A stretch of 64,000 nt of DNA from Neotabrizicola shimadae. GTDB taxonomy: Bacteria > Pseudomonadota > Alphaproteobacteria > Rhodobacterales > Rhodobacteraceae. Location: positions 1,054,001 to 1,118,000 of the forward strand of contig NZ_CP069370.1 in NCBI RefSeq assembly GCF_019623905.1. The letters run 5' to 3'. The notes under the pieces were generated by a model, which was not told the origin of the DNA, did not search any database, and saw only the letters and a list, made by a program, of their open reading frames with translations. A program made the translations under genes and the position numbers. Shown piece by piece: positions 47,689-59,260 of the stretch (the first letter of the stretch is position 1; every line of letters begins with the position of its first letter).

Positions 47689-48572
47689 CGCCGCGCGCTG
47701 TGCAGCATCGAGCCGGTGTAAAGCACCAGCGCCGCCCAGATCATCGGGAAGGCGATCATGCGGGCCTGGCCGAAGGGCTCGCCGAAGACGAAGACCGCGA
47801 TCAGGAAGATCATGGTCGGCGCGATGTATTGCAGGATGCCGATGGTCGAAAGCCGCAGCAGTTTGGCGCCGTTGGCATAGATCATCAGCGGCCCGGCGGT
47901 GACGAGGCCGCAGCCCACCAGCAGGAGCGTGTCGGTGGTGCTGGCGGTGAAGTGGCTTTGTCCGGTGGCCGCCAGCCAGGCGATGTAGGCGATGGCGAAG
48001 GGGGTCAGCAGCAGGACTTCCAAGAGGAATCCCTGGTTCGGGCCGATGGGCAGGGACTTCTTGAAATAGGCGTAGAAGCCCCAGGTCACGGTCAGGCCAA
48101 GCGCCACGACGGGCAGGCGGCCGGCATCCCAGGTGAGGATGGCCACGGCGAGCCCGGCCAGGGCGATGGCGGCCATCTGGATGCGGGTGAGCCTTTCGCC
48201 GAGGAGAAGCGCGCCCAGGAAGACCGAGAAGAGCGGGTTGATGTAATAGCCAAGTGCTGCATCCAGCGCATGGCCCGAGCCGATCGCCCAGACATAGATG
48301 CCCCAGTTGACCGAGATCAGCGCCGCGGTGATCGCGCCCATGCCCAGCATCCGCGGGGTGCGGAGCGCGCGGCCAAGGTCGGCGGTGCGGCCGGTGTACC
48401 ACAGCACCGCGCCCGCGATCGGGACCGACCAGATGACGCGGTGGGCGATGACCTCGGGCGGCGGGATGTGGGCCAGCGCCTTCATGTAGAAGGGCAGGAA
48501 GCCCCACAGGACATAGGCAAGGATTGCCAGGGCCAGCCCCTTGGGGCTGTCTTCGTTGGGCTTCAGGCTCAT
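47670..48572 (-). CDS. rarD: RarD-type EamA transporter
   Basis: A 300-residue membrane protein with ten hydrophobic helices of the drug/metabolite transporter superfamily. The RarD hallmarks are LAYVLWGFLPFYMKAL, NWGIYVWAI and FYAYFKKSLPIGPNQGFLLEVLLL, close to chloramphenicol-sensitivity protein RarD. Substrate unknown. ATG 48572 lies 115 bases from the divergent FAD oxidoreductase start. Confidence 0.88.
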   Translation of the reverse strand: MSLKPNEDSPKGLALAILAYVLWGFLPFYMKALAHIPPPEVIAHRVIWSVPIAGAVLWYTGRTADLGRALRTPRMLGMGAITAALISVNWGIYVWAIGSGHALDAALGYYINPLFSVFLGALLLGERLTRIQMAAIALAGLAVAILTWDAGRLPVVALGLTVTWGFYAYFKKSLPIGPNQGFLLEVLLLTPFAIAYIAWLAATGQSHFTASTTDTLLLVGCGLVTAGPLMIYANGAKLLRLSTIGILQYIAPTMIFLIAVFVFGEPFGQARMIAFPMIWAALVLYTGSMLHSARRQAAGS

Positions 48573-48687
48573 GGCGCTGGCAATACGCCGAGGCGCGGGG
48601 GAAGGCCAATGCAAATTCGCACAAGGATTCATCACCGGATGCGATGGGCACCTTGCCGACGGCGCGGGGCGCTGGCAGCGTGGCGGC

Positions 48688-49779
48688 ATGGCAGAGCATG
48701 TTCTTGTGGTGGGCGCCGGGCTGATCGGCGCGGGTGTCGCGCGGGCGCTGGCGCGAGGCGGGGCGCGGGTGACGGTGGTGGAGGCGGGCGTGCCGGCCTC
48801 GCTCGCCTCGGGGCGCAGCTTCGGCTGGATCAACGCGAGCTTCTTCCTGAACGAGGATCATTTCCGCCTGCGCCTGGCCGGCATGGCGGCGCACCGGCGG
48901 CTGGAGGCGGCGCTGCCCGGCACGGGGCATCGCTGGAGCGGCTGCTTTTGGTGGGAGGATCAGGGCGCGGGCTTCGACCGCATGGCGGCAGAGCTGATCC
49001 GGCTGGGGTATGCGGTGGAGGAGGTGACGTGCCGCTGGCTGGCCGGGCGGGAGCCGGCGCTGGCTTTGCTGCCGGACCGCGCGCTGTGGTTCCCCGATGA
49101 GGGTGCAGTCGATCCGGCGCATCTGGCGCGGGTGTTGCTGGCCGATGCCGCGGCGGCGGGGGCCCTGGTGCTGACTGGCTGCCCGGTGCTGGGGCTGGTG
49201 CGGCGGGGCGATGCGGTGGCGGGGGTGCGGACGGCGCAGGGCGTCATCGCCGCCGACCGGGTGGTGCTGGCCACGGGCGTGGCGACGGCGGGCCTGCTGG
49301 CAGCGGAGCGCATTGCCTTTCCCATGCTGCGCCGGCCCGGCGCGATGGTGCGTACCCAGGCGCTGCCGCCGGTCTTATCGGCGATCCTCGCCTCGGATGG
49401 CCCCGAGGTGCGGCAGGAGGCGAGCGGGCACATCCTCTGCCCGACCTCTGCCGCGCATCAGGGCGATACCGCCGAGGCCATCACCACGCCCCCCGCCGAA
49501 CTGGCCGCCGCGACCATTGCGCGGCTGCGCGCGATGTTCCCCGGCCTCGACCTGCGGCTGCATTCGCTGATGATGGCGGAGCGGCCGGTGCCGGGCGACG
49601 GGTTGCCTGCCGTTGGGCCGGTGCCGGGGCTGGCGGGCCTGTGGATGGCGGTCCTGCATTCCGGCGTGACGCTCGGGCCGCTGGTGGCCGAAGGGTTGGC
49701 GGCCGAGATGCTGGAGGGCCGGGTGCTGCCCGAATGGGCGCCGTTCCGGCCCGACCGGCTGATCAGCCGGGGATCGTGA
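48688..49779 (+). CDS. FAD-dependent oxidoreductase (DAO family)
   Basis: A 363-residue amino-acid oxidase-like flavoprotein. The N-terminal Rossmann motif is VVGAGLIGAGVARAL (GxGxxG) with the ribose-binding acid in VVEAG, and the FAD C-terminal region is LPAVGPVPGLAGLWMAVLHSGVTLGPLV. Likely substrates are glycine, D-amino acids or similar amines, but nothing in the sequence decides. ATG 48688 has no clear ribosome-binding site. The last 17 bases overlap the convergent cupin gene. Confidence 0.85.
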   Translation: MAEHVLVVGAGLIGAGVARALARGGARVTVVEAGVPASLASGRSFGWINASFFLNEDHFRLRLAGMAAHRRLEAALPGTGHRWSGCFWWEDQGAGFDRMAAELIRLGYAVEEVTCRWLAGREPALALLPDRALWFPDEGAVDPAHLARVLLADAAAAGALVLTGCPVLGLVRRGDAVAGVRTAQGVIAADRVVLATGVATAGLLAAERIAFPMLRRPGAMVRTQALPPVLSAILASDGPEVRQEASGHILCPTSAAHQGDTAEAITTPPAELAAATIARLRAMFPGLDLRLHSLMMAERPVPGDGLPAVGPVPGLAGLWMAVLHSGVTLGPLVAEGLAAEMLEGRVLPEWAPFRPDRLISRGS

Positions 49780-50191
49780 AGCCGGGGGCGGCGAGGGTGA
49801 AGCCCTCGAAGCGGAAGCCGGGCGAGACGGTGCAACTGACCAGCGTGAAGGCGCCGAGGCTTTCCGCCGCCTGCCAGTGATGCGCCGGAACGACGATCTG
49901 CGGCGACTGGCCGGCCAGCACATCGGGGCCAAGCTGCACATGCCGGGCGGGGCCATCGTCGCTGGCCGAAAGCGAAAGCGTGAGGGGCGCGCCGGCGTGC
50001 CAGAGCCAGATCTCATCAGCATCGACGCGGTGCCAGTGGCTGCGCTCGCCCGCCTTCAGCAGGAACAGGATGGCGGTTCCGGTGGCGCGGCCGTTCACTT
50101 CGGGGCCTTTCCAGGTTTCCCGATACCAGCCGCCTTCGGGATGGGGCTGAAGCTCAAGCGCGGCGATCAGCGCGTCGGGGTCTTGCGGCAT
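49763..50191 (-). CDS. DUF985 cupin protein
   Basis: A 142-residue cupin of the DUF985 (YML079W-like) family. Marks are [38 protein letters not shown] and the C-terminal [13 protein letters not shown]-like end (here VSCTVSPGF). The fold resembles RmlC-type sugar epimerases, but no enzymatic activity is established. It starts inside the last 38 bases of the upstream pseudouridine synthase gene and ends inside the flavoprotein gene on the other strand. Confidence 0.86.
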   Translation of the reverse strand: MPQDPDALIAALELQPHPEGGWYRETWKGPEVNGRATGTAILFLLKAGERSHWHRVDADEIWLWHAGAPLTLSLSASDDGPARHVQLGPDVLAGQSPQIVVPAHHWQAAESLGAFTLVSCTVSPGFRFEGFTLAAPGFTIPG

Positions 50192-50744
50192 CGGGGGCTC
50201 CGGGCAGGGGAATGTCGCGCCACTGGCCGGGGGCGAGGCCGTCCAGCGACCAGTCGCCCACCGACCAGCGGATCAGGCGCAGGGTGGGCAGGCCTACGGC
50301 CGCGGTCATGCGGCGGACCTGCCGGTTGCGGCCTTCGGTGAGGGTGAGTTCGATCCAGGCATCGGGCACGGATTTGCGGACCCGGATCGGCGGCACACGC
50401 GGCCAAAGACCCGGCGGCTCGGCAATGGTGCGGGCCTGGGCCGGGCGGGTGGGGCCGTCGTTCAGGGTCACGCCCCTGCACAGAGTCTGGAGGGCGTCTT
50501 CGCTGACCGTCCCCTCGACCTGAACGAGATAGGTCTTGGGCGCCTTGTGGGCGGGGTCGCTGATGCGGGCCTGAAGGCGGCCATCGTCGGTCAGCACCAC
50601 CAACCCCTCGCTGTCGCGGTCCAGCCGCCCGGCGGCATAGACGCCCTTCACCGGCACGAAATCGGCCAGGGTCTTGCGCCCCTCGCCATCGGTGAACTGG
50701 CAGAGCACGTCATAGGGCTTGTTGAGGAGGATCAGGCGGGGCAT
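50154..50744 (-). CDS. Pseudouridine synthase, RluE-like
   Basis: A 196-residue RsuA/RluB/E/F-family enzyme. [17 protein letters not shown] holds the catalytic Asp; [10 protein letters not shown] and [10 protein letters not shown] are further family blocks. No N-terminal S4 domain is present, as in RluE, which modifies U2457 of E. coli 23S rRNA. I use ATG 50744 ([10 protein letters not shown]), the usual RluE-like start; an upstream frame to 50828 reaches the enolase end. The stop lies 38 bases inside the cupin gene. Confidence 0.85.
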   Translation of the reverse strand: MPRLILLNKPYDVLCQFTDGEGRKTLADFVPVKGVYAAGRLDRDSEGLVVLTDDGRLQARISDPAHKAPKTYLVQVEGTVSEDALQTLCRGVTLNDGPTRPAQARTIAEPPGLWPRVPPIRVRKSVPDAWIELTLTEGRNRQVRRMTAAVGLPTLRLIRWSVGDWSLDGLAPGQWRDIPLPGAPDAARPRRADRRA

Positions 50745-50824
50745 GGCGTTCTGTCGCACGATGCCCTGCAAAAGGGAACCGGGGGCGCAAGGGTCGGCTA
50801 AAGACCCCTGCGCCCTCCGCAGGC

Positions 50825-53057
<2,233 letters not shown>

Positions 53058-53058
53058 G

Positions 53059-53466
53059 TCAGGTCTTCTTCCGGCCCAGCAGTTCCAGGCGGTGGCCGAT
53101 GAGCTGGTAGCCCAGGCGCGCGGCGATGCGCTCCTGAAGTGCCTCGATCTCGGGGTCGACGAATTCGATGACCTCGCCGGTGGCGACGTCGATGAGGTGG
53201 TCGTGGTGGTCGCGGTCGGCGTCCTCGTAGCGGGCGCGACCGTCGCCGAATTCCAGCCGTTCCAGGATGCCCGCCTCTTCGAAGAGCTTCACCGTCCGGT
53301 AGACGGTGGCCAGCGAGATGCGGGGGTCCAGCTTGGCGGCGCGGGCGTAGAGTTCCTCGACGTCGGGGTGGTCCTCGGCCTCGCCCACCACGCGGGCGAC
53401 GATCCGGCGCTGGTCGGTCATGCGCAGGCCACGGGCCTCGCAGCGGGCGATGATGTCCTGGGTCAT
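53059..53466 (-). CDS. Fur-family metal-responsive repressor (Fur/Mur type)
   Basis: A 135-residue regulator. The N-terminal winged helix includes RISLATVYRTVKLFEEAG, and the metal site includes RDHHDHLIDVATGEVIEF. In this motif the Cys residues of enterobacterial Fur are replaced (LID rather than LIC), so the structural zinc site is absent, as in many alphaproteobacterial Fur/Mur proteins, which often sense manganese. Its own gene starts 75 bases from repeat element C. It probably controls metal uptake and may control the adjoining EamA transporter. Confidence 0.88.
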   Translation of the reverse strand: MTQDIIARCEARGLRMTDQRRIVARVVGEAEDHPDVEELYARAAKLDPRISLATVYRTVKLFEEAGILERLEFGDGRARYEDADRDHHDHLIDVATGEVIEFVDPEIEALQERIAARLGYQLIGHRLELLGRKKT

Positions 53467-53540
53467 GGGCGGGTCCGTCGCGGCATGGACCCCCGTTTAA
53501 GCCATTCTGTCGCGCGGCTCCACCCCGAAGGGAGGCGAGG

Positions 53541-53622
53541 GCGTCCGAGCTCGGACGCTTGGTTGGGCATAATGATTTCAATGCGTTGCGAGATCGGATT
53601 AACTTGGCGTTAGGAATTGTCC
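53541..53622 (+). repeat. Three-copy intergenic element, copy C
   Basis: Palindrome GCGTCCGAGCTCGGACGC at 53541-53558, then ATTTCAATGCGTTGCG, then TTAACTTGGCGTTAG at 53599-53613 and TGTCC at 53618-53622. It lies between divergent fur (start 53466) and an EamA transporter (start 53762), pointing to the latter. The second half has diverged a little from copies A and B. A TTCGAA-centred palindrome follows 38 bases later. Confidence 0.85.
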
Positions 53623-53660
53623 GAGCTGCGGAGAAAACTGCGTCATGAGCCTGGCGCAAT

Positions 53661-53674
53661 TTTCTTCGAAGAAA
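53661..53674. repeat. TTCGAA-centred palindrome
   Basis: TTTCTTCGAAGAAA is a perfect 14-base palindrome, with flanks GGCG and CGCC extending a weaker dyad. It lies 87 bases before the EamA start, just behind element C. The same core recurs at 58883-58898 and a variant at 58901-58924. No T-run follows, so it is not a simple terminator. Confidence 0.65.
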
Positions 53675-53761
53675 TTCGCCCTCGCCCCCCGTTCGCCTGC
53701 GCGGCTTGACCTTCCTGGCGGGCGGGCGCATGGGTCGGCGCCGACCGGACAGGGGAACACG

Positions 53762-54643
53762 ATGCAGCGCAAACCGGCACTGGATGGCGTGGGGCTGGCG
53801 GCGCTTCTGGCGGTGCAGGCGCTTCTGGCCTTCAACCAGATCGTGGTGAAGCTGGTGAATGCCGGGTTGCAGCCGGTGTTCTTTGCCGGGCTGCGGTCGG
53901 TTCTGGCGGTGTTCTTCGTCTGGGCCTGGCTGGTCTGGCGCGGGCGTCCGCCGCGGCTGAGCCGGGCGGTCTGGCCCACGGGCCTGTTGATCGGGGCGGC
54001 CTTCGCGGGCGAGTTCCTGAGCCTTTTCATGGCGCTGGACCTGACCTCCGTGGGCCGCGCCAGCGTTCTGTTCTATTCCATGCCGCTCTGGTTTGCGGTG
54101 ATGGCGCATTTCGGGCTGCCGGGCGAGCGCATCACCCGAATGAAGGCGGTGGGTCTGCTGCTGGCCTTTGCCGGCACGGCGGTGGCGATTCTTGGCCGTG
54201 GTGCCGGGGAAGGCGGGTCGTTGGCGGGCGATGTCTTCGGCCTGCTGGCCGCGCTGGGCTGGGCTTCGACTGCGTATCTTGCCCGCCGTCCGATGATGGC
54301 CAAGGAGGGGCCGGAGATGCAGCTGTTCTGGATGGTGCTGGTCTCGGGGCCGATCCTGCTGGCGCTGGCGCCGGCCTTCGGGCCATTGGTGCGGGACTTC
54401 CAACCGTTGCACCTGGCCGGTCTGCTGTTTCAGGCGAGCGTTGTGGTGGCCGGGGGCTTCATCGCCTGGCTGTGGCTGCTGTCCGTCTATCCGGCGGCTG
54501 TCGTGGCAAGCTTCTCGTTCCTGACACCCTTGCTGGCGATCGGGCTGGACTGGCTGATCTTCGGCACGCAGCCCGCACCGGGGCTGATCGTGGCGGCCGC
54601 CCTGGTGGGCGCCGGAATCACGCTGATCAATCGGAAGGCATAG
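53762..54643 (+). CDS. EamA family membrane transporter
   Basis: A 293-residue ten-helix DMT-superfamily permease (two EamA repeats; AGLRSVLAVFFVWAWLVW near the N-terminus, TPLLAIGLDWLIFGTQP near the C-terminus). It is not closely similar to the EamA protein on the other side of fur. ATG 53762 follows GGACAGGGGAACACG; an in-frame ATG at 53645 would put the TTCGAA palindrome in the coding region and is rejected. Substrate unknown. Confidence 0.86.
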   Translation: MQRKPALDGVGLAALLAVQALLAFNQIVVKLVNAGLQPVFFAGLRSVLAVFFVWAWLVWRGRPPRLSRAVWPTGLLIGAAFAGEFLSLFMALDLTSVGRASVLFYSMPLWFAVMAHFGLPGERITRMKAVGLLLAFAGTAVAILGRGAGEGGSLAGDVFGLLAALGWASTAYLARRPMMAKEGPEMQLFWMVLVSGPILLALAPAFGPLVRDFQPLHLAGLLFQASVVVAGGFIAWLWLLSVYPAAVVASFSFLTPLLAIGLDWLIFGTQPAPGLIVAAALVGAGITLINRKA

Positions 54644-55147
54644 GCGCAATCGGCTTTGCTGTTGCAGCCGCGTCACGGCCCGGCGCGCGTGAGTCTCTTG
54701 CCCTGACCGGGGGCGAGACCTGCGCGGCAGTTCATCCGGCAGCGCAACTTGGCCGAGCAAATCAATGCATCTGGCCGAGTTTTCCACAGGTTCGAATGGG
54801 ACAGCGATGAGACGGACAGGGCCTGCGATTCTGTTGATGGCTCCGCGCCGCCCTGTGCCGGCACACCACCCTTAGTGGTCTGAGTCCCGTCAAGCCGAAA
54901 ATGTTGGGGATAACGGTAAAATATCCGTTGAACGGTTCCGACGATTACGACAGTTTGACGAAGCGGTCGATGCAGACACCAGATGTAGTGGTGGCGCGGC
55001 GGCCGGGACGGGGACATCAGAAGCCAAAAACTGCCGCAGACGTGATCGTGCGGAAGCCTTGCCCGGAACCGGGCGGGACGGGTTTTGCGTGTCCTTGTCT
55101 GAGGATGGACAACCCGCGGGGACGGGACGAAGGAGCGATTGGGGCAG
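54644..55147. promoter_or_regulatory. Long leader upstream of nrdJ with a candidate NrdR box
   Basis: No gene is seen in about 500 bases. ACACCAGATGTAGTGG (54976-54991) fits the NrdR box consensus at 12 of 16 positions, but a second box at the usual distance is not clear. TTTTCCACA (54780-54788) is one base from a DnaA box. Dyads include TGTGCCGGCACA (54854-54865), ACCAC/GTGGT (54865-54879), AACGG/CCGTT (54912-54929) and GCCCGG/CCGGGC (55061-55074). I looked for the conserved boxes of a cobalamin riboswitch and did not find them. Ribosome-binding site AAGGAG at 55130-55135 is 12 bases before ATG. Confidence 0.45.
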
Positions 55148-58100
55148 ATGAAGATCGAGCGCAAGTTAACCAAGCCGGAAACCGGCGCCTATGGCGAAAT
55201 GGCTTTCGCCGTGACCACTTCGGAAATCCGCAATCCCGACGGGAAGGTGGTGTTCCGCAACGATTCCGTGGAGATTCCCGAGGGCTGGAGCCAGGTGGCC
55301 TCGGACGTTCTGGCGCAGAAGTATTTCCGCAAGGCCGGCGTGCCGGCGCGGCTGAAGAAGGTGCGCGAGAAGGGCGTGCCCGAGTTCCTGTGGCGGTCTG
55401 TCCCCGACGAGGCCGCGTTGGCCACGCTGCCCGAGGGCGAGCGGTTTGTCGGCGAAACCTCGGCGCGGCAGGTCTTTGACCGGCTGGCCGGTGCCTGGGC
55501 CTACTGGGGCTGGAAGGGCGGCTATTTCAGCACCGAGGCCGACGCGAAGGCCTATTACGACGAAATGCGCTTCATGCTGGCGCGGCAGATGGCGGCGCCG
55601 AACTCGCCCCAGTGGTTCAACACCGGGCTGCACTGGGCCTATGGCATCGACGGCCCGAGCCAGGGCCATTTCTACGTGGACCATGCCACGGGCAAACTGG
55701 TGAAGTCGGACAGCGCCTATGAGCATCCGCAGCCCCATGCCTGCTTCATCCAGTCGGTTTCGGACGATCTGGTGAACGAGGGCGGCATCATGGACCTGTG
55801 GGTCCGCGAGGCGCGGCTGTTCAAGTATGGCTCGGGCACCGGCACCAATTTCTCGTCCCTGCGCGGCGAGGGCGAGAAGCTTTCGGGCGGGGGCAAGTCC
55901 TCGGGCCTGATGGGGTTCCTGAAGATCGGCGACCGCGCAGCGGGCGCGATCAAGTCGGGCGGCACCACGCGGCGCGCGGCAAAGATGGTGATCTGCGACA
56001 TGGATCACCCCGATATCGAGGCCTTTATCAACTGGAAGGTCATCGAGGAGCAGAAGGTCGCCTCGCTGGTGGCGGGCTCGAAGGCGCATGAGGCGCGGCT
56101 GAACGACATCTTCAAGGCGATCGGCGCCTGGGACGGGCGGGCCGAAGACGCGGTGGATCCGGCGAAGAACGCGGGACTGAAAACGGCGATCCGGGCGGCG
56201 AAAAAGGCCATGATCCCGGACACCTACACGAACCGCGTGCTGCAATACGCGAAGCAGGGCTATACCTCGATCGAGTTCCCGACCTATGACACGGACTGGG
56301 ATTCGGAAGCCTATGTCACCGTGTCGGGCCAGAATTCCAACAACTCGGTCCGGGTGACGGATGCCTTCCTGAAGGCGGTGAAGGACAATGCCGACTGGGC
56401 GCTGATGCGGCGCACCGATGGCAAGGTGTCGAAGACCGTGAAGGCGCGGGAACTGTGGGACATGGTGGGCCATGCCGCCTGGGCCTGCGCCGACCCTGGC
56501 ATCCAGTTCCATGACACGGTGAACGCCTGGCACACCTGCCCGGCGGACGGGCCGATCCGCGGATCGAACCCGTGCTCGGAATACATGTTCCTGGACGACA
56601 CGGCCTGCAACCTGGCCTCGATGAACCTGCTGACGTTCTTTGCGAACGGTCGTTTCGATTCGGCGGCTTATGTCCATGCCAGCCGGCTGTGGACGATCAC
56701 GCTGGAGATCAGCGTGATGATGGCGCAGTTCCCGTCGAAGGAAATCGCGCAGCTCAGCTATGACTTCCGCACCCTTGGCCTGGGCTATGCCAATATCGGC
56801 GGCCTGTTGATGAACATGGGGCTGGGCTACGATTCGGCGGAAGGCCGGGCGCTGTGCGGCGCACTGACCGCGATCATGACCGGCATCGCCTATGCGACCT
56901 CGGCCGAGATGGCGGCAGAGCTTGGCGCCTTCCCCGGCTACAAGCGCAACGAAGCGCATATGCTGCGCGTGATCGCCAACCACCGCATGGCGGCCTATGG
57001 CCGGACGAGCGGGTATGAGGGCGTGAACGTGAACCCGGTGGCGCTGGATGCGGTGAACTGCCCGGATGCGAGCCTGATCGCGCTGGCGCGGTCGGCCTGG
57101 GACGAGGCGCTGCGCCTCGGCGAGGAGCATGGCTATCGCAACGCGCAAACCACGGTGATCGCGCCCACGGGCACGATCGGGCTGGTGATGGACTGCGACA
57201 CCACCGGCATCGAGCCGGATTTCGCGCTGGTGAAGTTCAAGAAGCTGGCCGGCGGCGGCTATTTCAAGATCATCAACCAGTCGGTGCCGGCGGCGCTGGA
57301 AACCCTGGGCTATCCGGGCCACCAGATCGCCGAGATCGTGGCCCATGCGGTGGGCCATGGCTCGCTGGCGCAGGCGCCGGGGATCAACCACACCGCGCTG
57401 ATCGGCCACGGCTTCGGGCCGGCCGAGATCGAGAAGGTCGAGGCCGCGCTGCCGAGTGCCTTCGACATCCGCTTCGTGTTCAACCAGTGGACCCTGGGGC
57501 AGGATTTCTGCTCGGGCACCCTGGGGATCCCGGCGGAAAAGCTGGCGGACCCGACCTTCGACCTGCTGACGCACCTGGGCTTCACCAAGGCGCAGATCGC
57601 CGCGGCGAACGACCATGTCTGCGGGACGATGACGCTGGAGGGCGCGCCCTTCCTGAAGCCGCAGCACCTTTCGGTGTTCGACTGCGCCAACCCCTGCGGC
57701 AAGACCGGCAAGCGGTTCCTGTCGGTGGAAAGCCACATCCACATGATGGCGGCGGCGCAGAGCTTCATCTCGGGCGCGATTTCCAAGACGATCAACATGC
57801 CGAACGCCGCCTCGATCGAGGATGTGCTGGCGGCCTATGAACTGTCTCATTCGCTTGGCATCAAGGCGAACGCCATCTACCGCGACGGGTCCAAGCTCAG
57901 CCAGCCGCTGGCCTCTGCCCTTGTGGAGGACGACGAGGAGGCCGAAGAGGTGCTGGCCACCGGCTCGGCGCAGGAGAAGGCCGTGGTCCTGGCCGAGAAG
58001 ATCGTCGAGAAGATCATCGTCAAGGAAGTGATCCGCACCAACCGCGAGAAGCTGCCGGAACGCCGCAAGGGCTATACCCAGAAGGCGATTGTCGGGGGCC

Positions 58101-58813
58101 ACAAGGTCTATCTGCGCACGGGCGAATACGGCGACGGGCGTCTGGGCGAGATCTTCATCGACATGCACAAGGAAGGCGCGGGCTTCCGGGCGATGATGAA
58201 CAACTTCGCCATCGCTGTGAGCGTCGGCCTGCAATACGGTGTTCCGCTTGAGGAATTCGTCGAAGCCTTCACCTTCACCCGCTTTGAGCCCGCGGGCATG
58301 GTGCAGGGCAACGAGGCGATCAAGAATGCCACCTCGATCCTGGATTACATCTTCCGGGAACTGGCGGTCAGCTATCTCGACCGCACCGACCTGGCCCATG
58401 TCCAGCCCAAGGGCGCAGCTTTCGACGACCTGGGCCGCGGCGACGACGAGGGCAAGCGCAACATCGCCGAGGTGAGCGACACCGCCGCCTCCAAGTCGGT
58501 GGAGCTGCTGAAGTCGATCTCGTCCACGGGCTATCTGCGCAAGCGCCTGCCGCAGGAACTGGTGGTGTTCAACGGCGGCATCAGCGGCGTGACGGCCATG
58601 GGCGGCGGCTCGACCGGCTTCTCGGAAGCCGCGGTCAGCTACAGCGCAACGACCGCCATCGCCACCGGCACGGTCAGCATGGACGCCCGCACCAAGGCGA
58701 AGATGCAGGGCTATGAGGGCGATCCCTGCGGCGAATGCGGCAACTACACGCTGGTGCGCAACGGCACCTGCATGAAGTGCAACACCTGCGGCGGGACGTC
58801 GGGCTGTTCCTGA
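55148..58813 (+). CDS. nrdJ: Ribonucleotide reductase, class II (adenosylcobalamin-dependent)
   Basis: A 1221-residue B12-dependent reductase making dNDPs or dNTPs under any oxygen level. The catalytic barrel (about 60-870) includes [17 protein letters not shown], a finger loop around [11 protein letters not shown] with the catalytic Cys-Asn-Glu region, and [13 protein letters not shown] for substrate binding. A C-terminal extension (about 930-1221) ends with [10 protein letters not shown] and CMKCNTCGG; these cysteine pairs shuttle electrons or bind zinc. ATG 55148 is chosen though AAGGAG lies 12 bases upstream; a TTG at 55139 is a possible alternative. No class I genes are nearby. Confidence 0.95.
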   Translation: MKIERKLTKPETGAYGEMAFAVTTSEIRNPDGKVVFRNDSVEIPEGWSQVASDVLAQKYFRKAGVPARLKKVREKGVPEFLWRSVPDEAALATLPEGERFVGETSARQVFDRLAGAWAYWGWKGGYFSTEADAKAYYDEMRFMLARQMAAPNSPQWFNTGLHWAYGIDGPSQGHFYVDHATGKLVKSDSAYEHPQPHACFIQSVSDDLVNEGGIMDLWVREARLFKYGSGTGTNFSSLRGEGEKLSGGGKSSGLMGFLKIGDRAAGAIKSGGTTRRAAKMVICDMDHPDIEAFINWKVIEEQKVASLVAGSKAHEARLNDIFKAIGAWDGRAEDAVDPAKNAGLKTAIRAAKKAMIPDTYTNRVLQYAKQGYTSIEFPTYDTDWDSEAYVTVSGQNSNNSVRVTDAFLKAVKDNADWALMRRTDGKVSKTVKARELWDMVGHAAWACADPGIQFHDTVNAWHTCPADGPIRGSNPCSEYMFLDDTACNLASMNLLTFFANGRFDSAAYVHASRLWTITLEISVMMAQFPSKEIAQLSYDFRTLGLGYANIGGLLMNMGLGYDSAEGRALCGALTAIMTGIAYATSAEMAAELGAFPGYKRNEAHMLRVIANHRMAAYGRTSGYEGVNVNPVALDAVNCPDASLIALARSAWDEALRLGEEHGYRNAQTTVIAPTGTIGLVMDCDTTGIEPDFALVKFKKLAGGGYFKIINQSVPAALETLGYPGHQIAEIVAHAVGHGSLAQAPGINHTALIGHGFGPAEIEKVEAALPSAFDIRFVFNQWTLGQDFCSGTLGIPAEKLADPTFDLLTHLGFTKAQIAAANDHVCGTMTLEGAPFLKPQHLSVFDCANPCGKTGKRFLSVESHIHMMAAAQSFISGAISKTINMPNAASIEDVLAAYELSHSLGIKANAIYRDGSKLSQPLASALVEDDEEAEEVLATGSAQEKAVVLAEKIVEKIIVKEVIRTNREKLPERRKGYTQKAIVGGHKVYLRTGEYGDGRLGEIFIDMHKEGAGFRAMMNNFAIAVSVGLQYGVPLEEFVEAFTFTRFEPAGMVQGNEAIKNATSILDYIFRELAVSYLDRTDLAHVQPKGAAFDDLGRGDDEGKRNIAEVSDTAASKSVELLKSISSTGYLRKRLPQELVVFNGGISGVTAMGGGSTGFSEAAVSYSATTAIATGTVSMDARTKAKMQGYEGDPCGECGNYTLVRNGTCMKCNTCGGTSGCS

Positions 58814-58834
58814 CAGTCTGACGCAATGACAGAG

Positions 58835-58862
58835 CGGCCCTTCCGGCAGACCGGAAGGGCCG
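58835..58862 (+). terminator. Rho-independent terminator after nrdJ
   Basis: CGGCCCTTCCGG and CCGGAAGGGCCG form a perfect 12-base stem around loop CAGA, followed by TTGCCGTTT. It begins 21 bases past the stop codon. Confidence 0.75.
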
Positions 58863-58882
58863 TTGCCGTTTCGCGCCAGCAA

Positions 58883-58924
58883 GTTTCTTCGAAGAAACCT
58901 GCAAATTCCTTCGAAGGAATTTGC
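58883..58924. repeat. Two tandem TTCGAA-centred palindromes
   Basis: GTTTCTTCGAAGAAAC (58883-58898) and, two bases later, a perfect 24-base palindrome (58901-58924) with arm GCAAATTCCTTC. They differ in one pair beside the core (TTCGAA flanked by CT or CC). Both lie between the nrdJ terminator and the DUF883 gene. The first shares its 14-base core with 53661-53674. Confidence 0.7.
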
Positions 58925-58979
58925 GGCGGCCGGGCCGCGGTGGTCTAGTGGGGCCAGCATCAACCCGAAGGAGGATGTC

Positions 58980-59252
58980 ATGGCGGCAGCCGGCAAGGGG
59001 AACGAGGCCGAATTCGCGGCGCTTCAGGAAGAGATTGCGGCGCTGAAGGCGCGGCTGAAGGATCTGGCGGGGCAGGGGCGCGCCAAGGCCGAAGAGATGT
59101 TGTCCGAGGACCAGAAGGCCACGGTCGAGCGGTTGACCAGGCAACTGGGCGCGCTGGATGAGGAACTGGCGGCGCAGGTGAAGGCCCATCCCATCGGCGC
59201 GCTGGCGGTGGCCTTCGGCCTGGGGATGCTGGTCGCCCGGGCGCTGCGCTAG
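58980..59252 (+). CDS. DUF883 (ElaB/YqjD-like) membrane-anchored protein
   Basis: A 90-residue protein with a long charged helix (AEFAALQEEIAALKARLKDL to about residue 65) and one C-terminal hydrophobic segment with the GA(L/I)AVAFGLGMLVARAL pattern of DUF883. E. coli ElaB and YqjD anchor to the inner membrane and bind ribosomes in stationary phase. ATG 58980 follows CGAAGGAGGATGTC; ATG 58974 is an alternative. It is nine bases before a holin-like gene, matching the yqjD-yqjE order in other bacteria. Confidence 0.82.
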   Translation: MAAAGKGNEAEFAALQEEIAALKARLKDLAGQGRAKAEEMLSEDQKATVERLTRQLGALDEELAAQVKAHPIGALAVAFGLGMLVARALR

Positions 59253-59260
59253 GGGGCGGG

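Noticed and set aside
53279-53290. CTCTTCGAAGAG palindrome in fur
   Set aside because: It lies in coding sequence and is explained by the codons of the conserved LFEEAG stretch, so it is not counted with the intergenic TTCGAA palindromes.
53645-53761. Extended N-terminus of the EamA transporter
   Set aside because: The added residues are not membrane-like or conserved in character, would run through the TTCGAA palindrome, and lack a ribosome-binding site; ATG 53762 fits better.
54644-55147. Cobalamin riboswitch before the B12-dependent reductase
   Set aside because: Expected because of the gene, but the conserved B12 box and paired elements were not found by eye.
55166-58996. Open frame of more than 1200 codons on the minus strand opposite nrdJ
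   Set aside because: A mirror of GC-rich codon use in nrdJ: composition is His/Arg/Gly-rich, no known domain, no ribosome-binding site. Similar long antisense frames opposite pdh genes, the GTA capsid region and lon were left out for the same reason.
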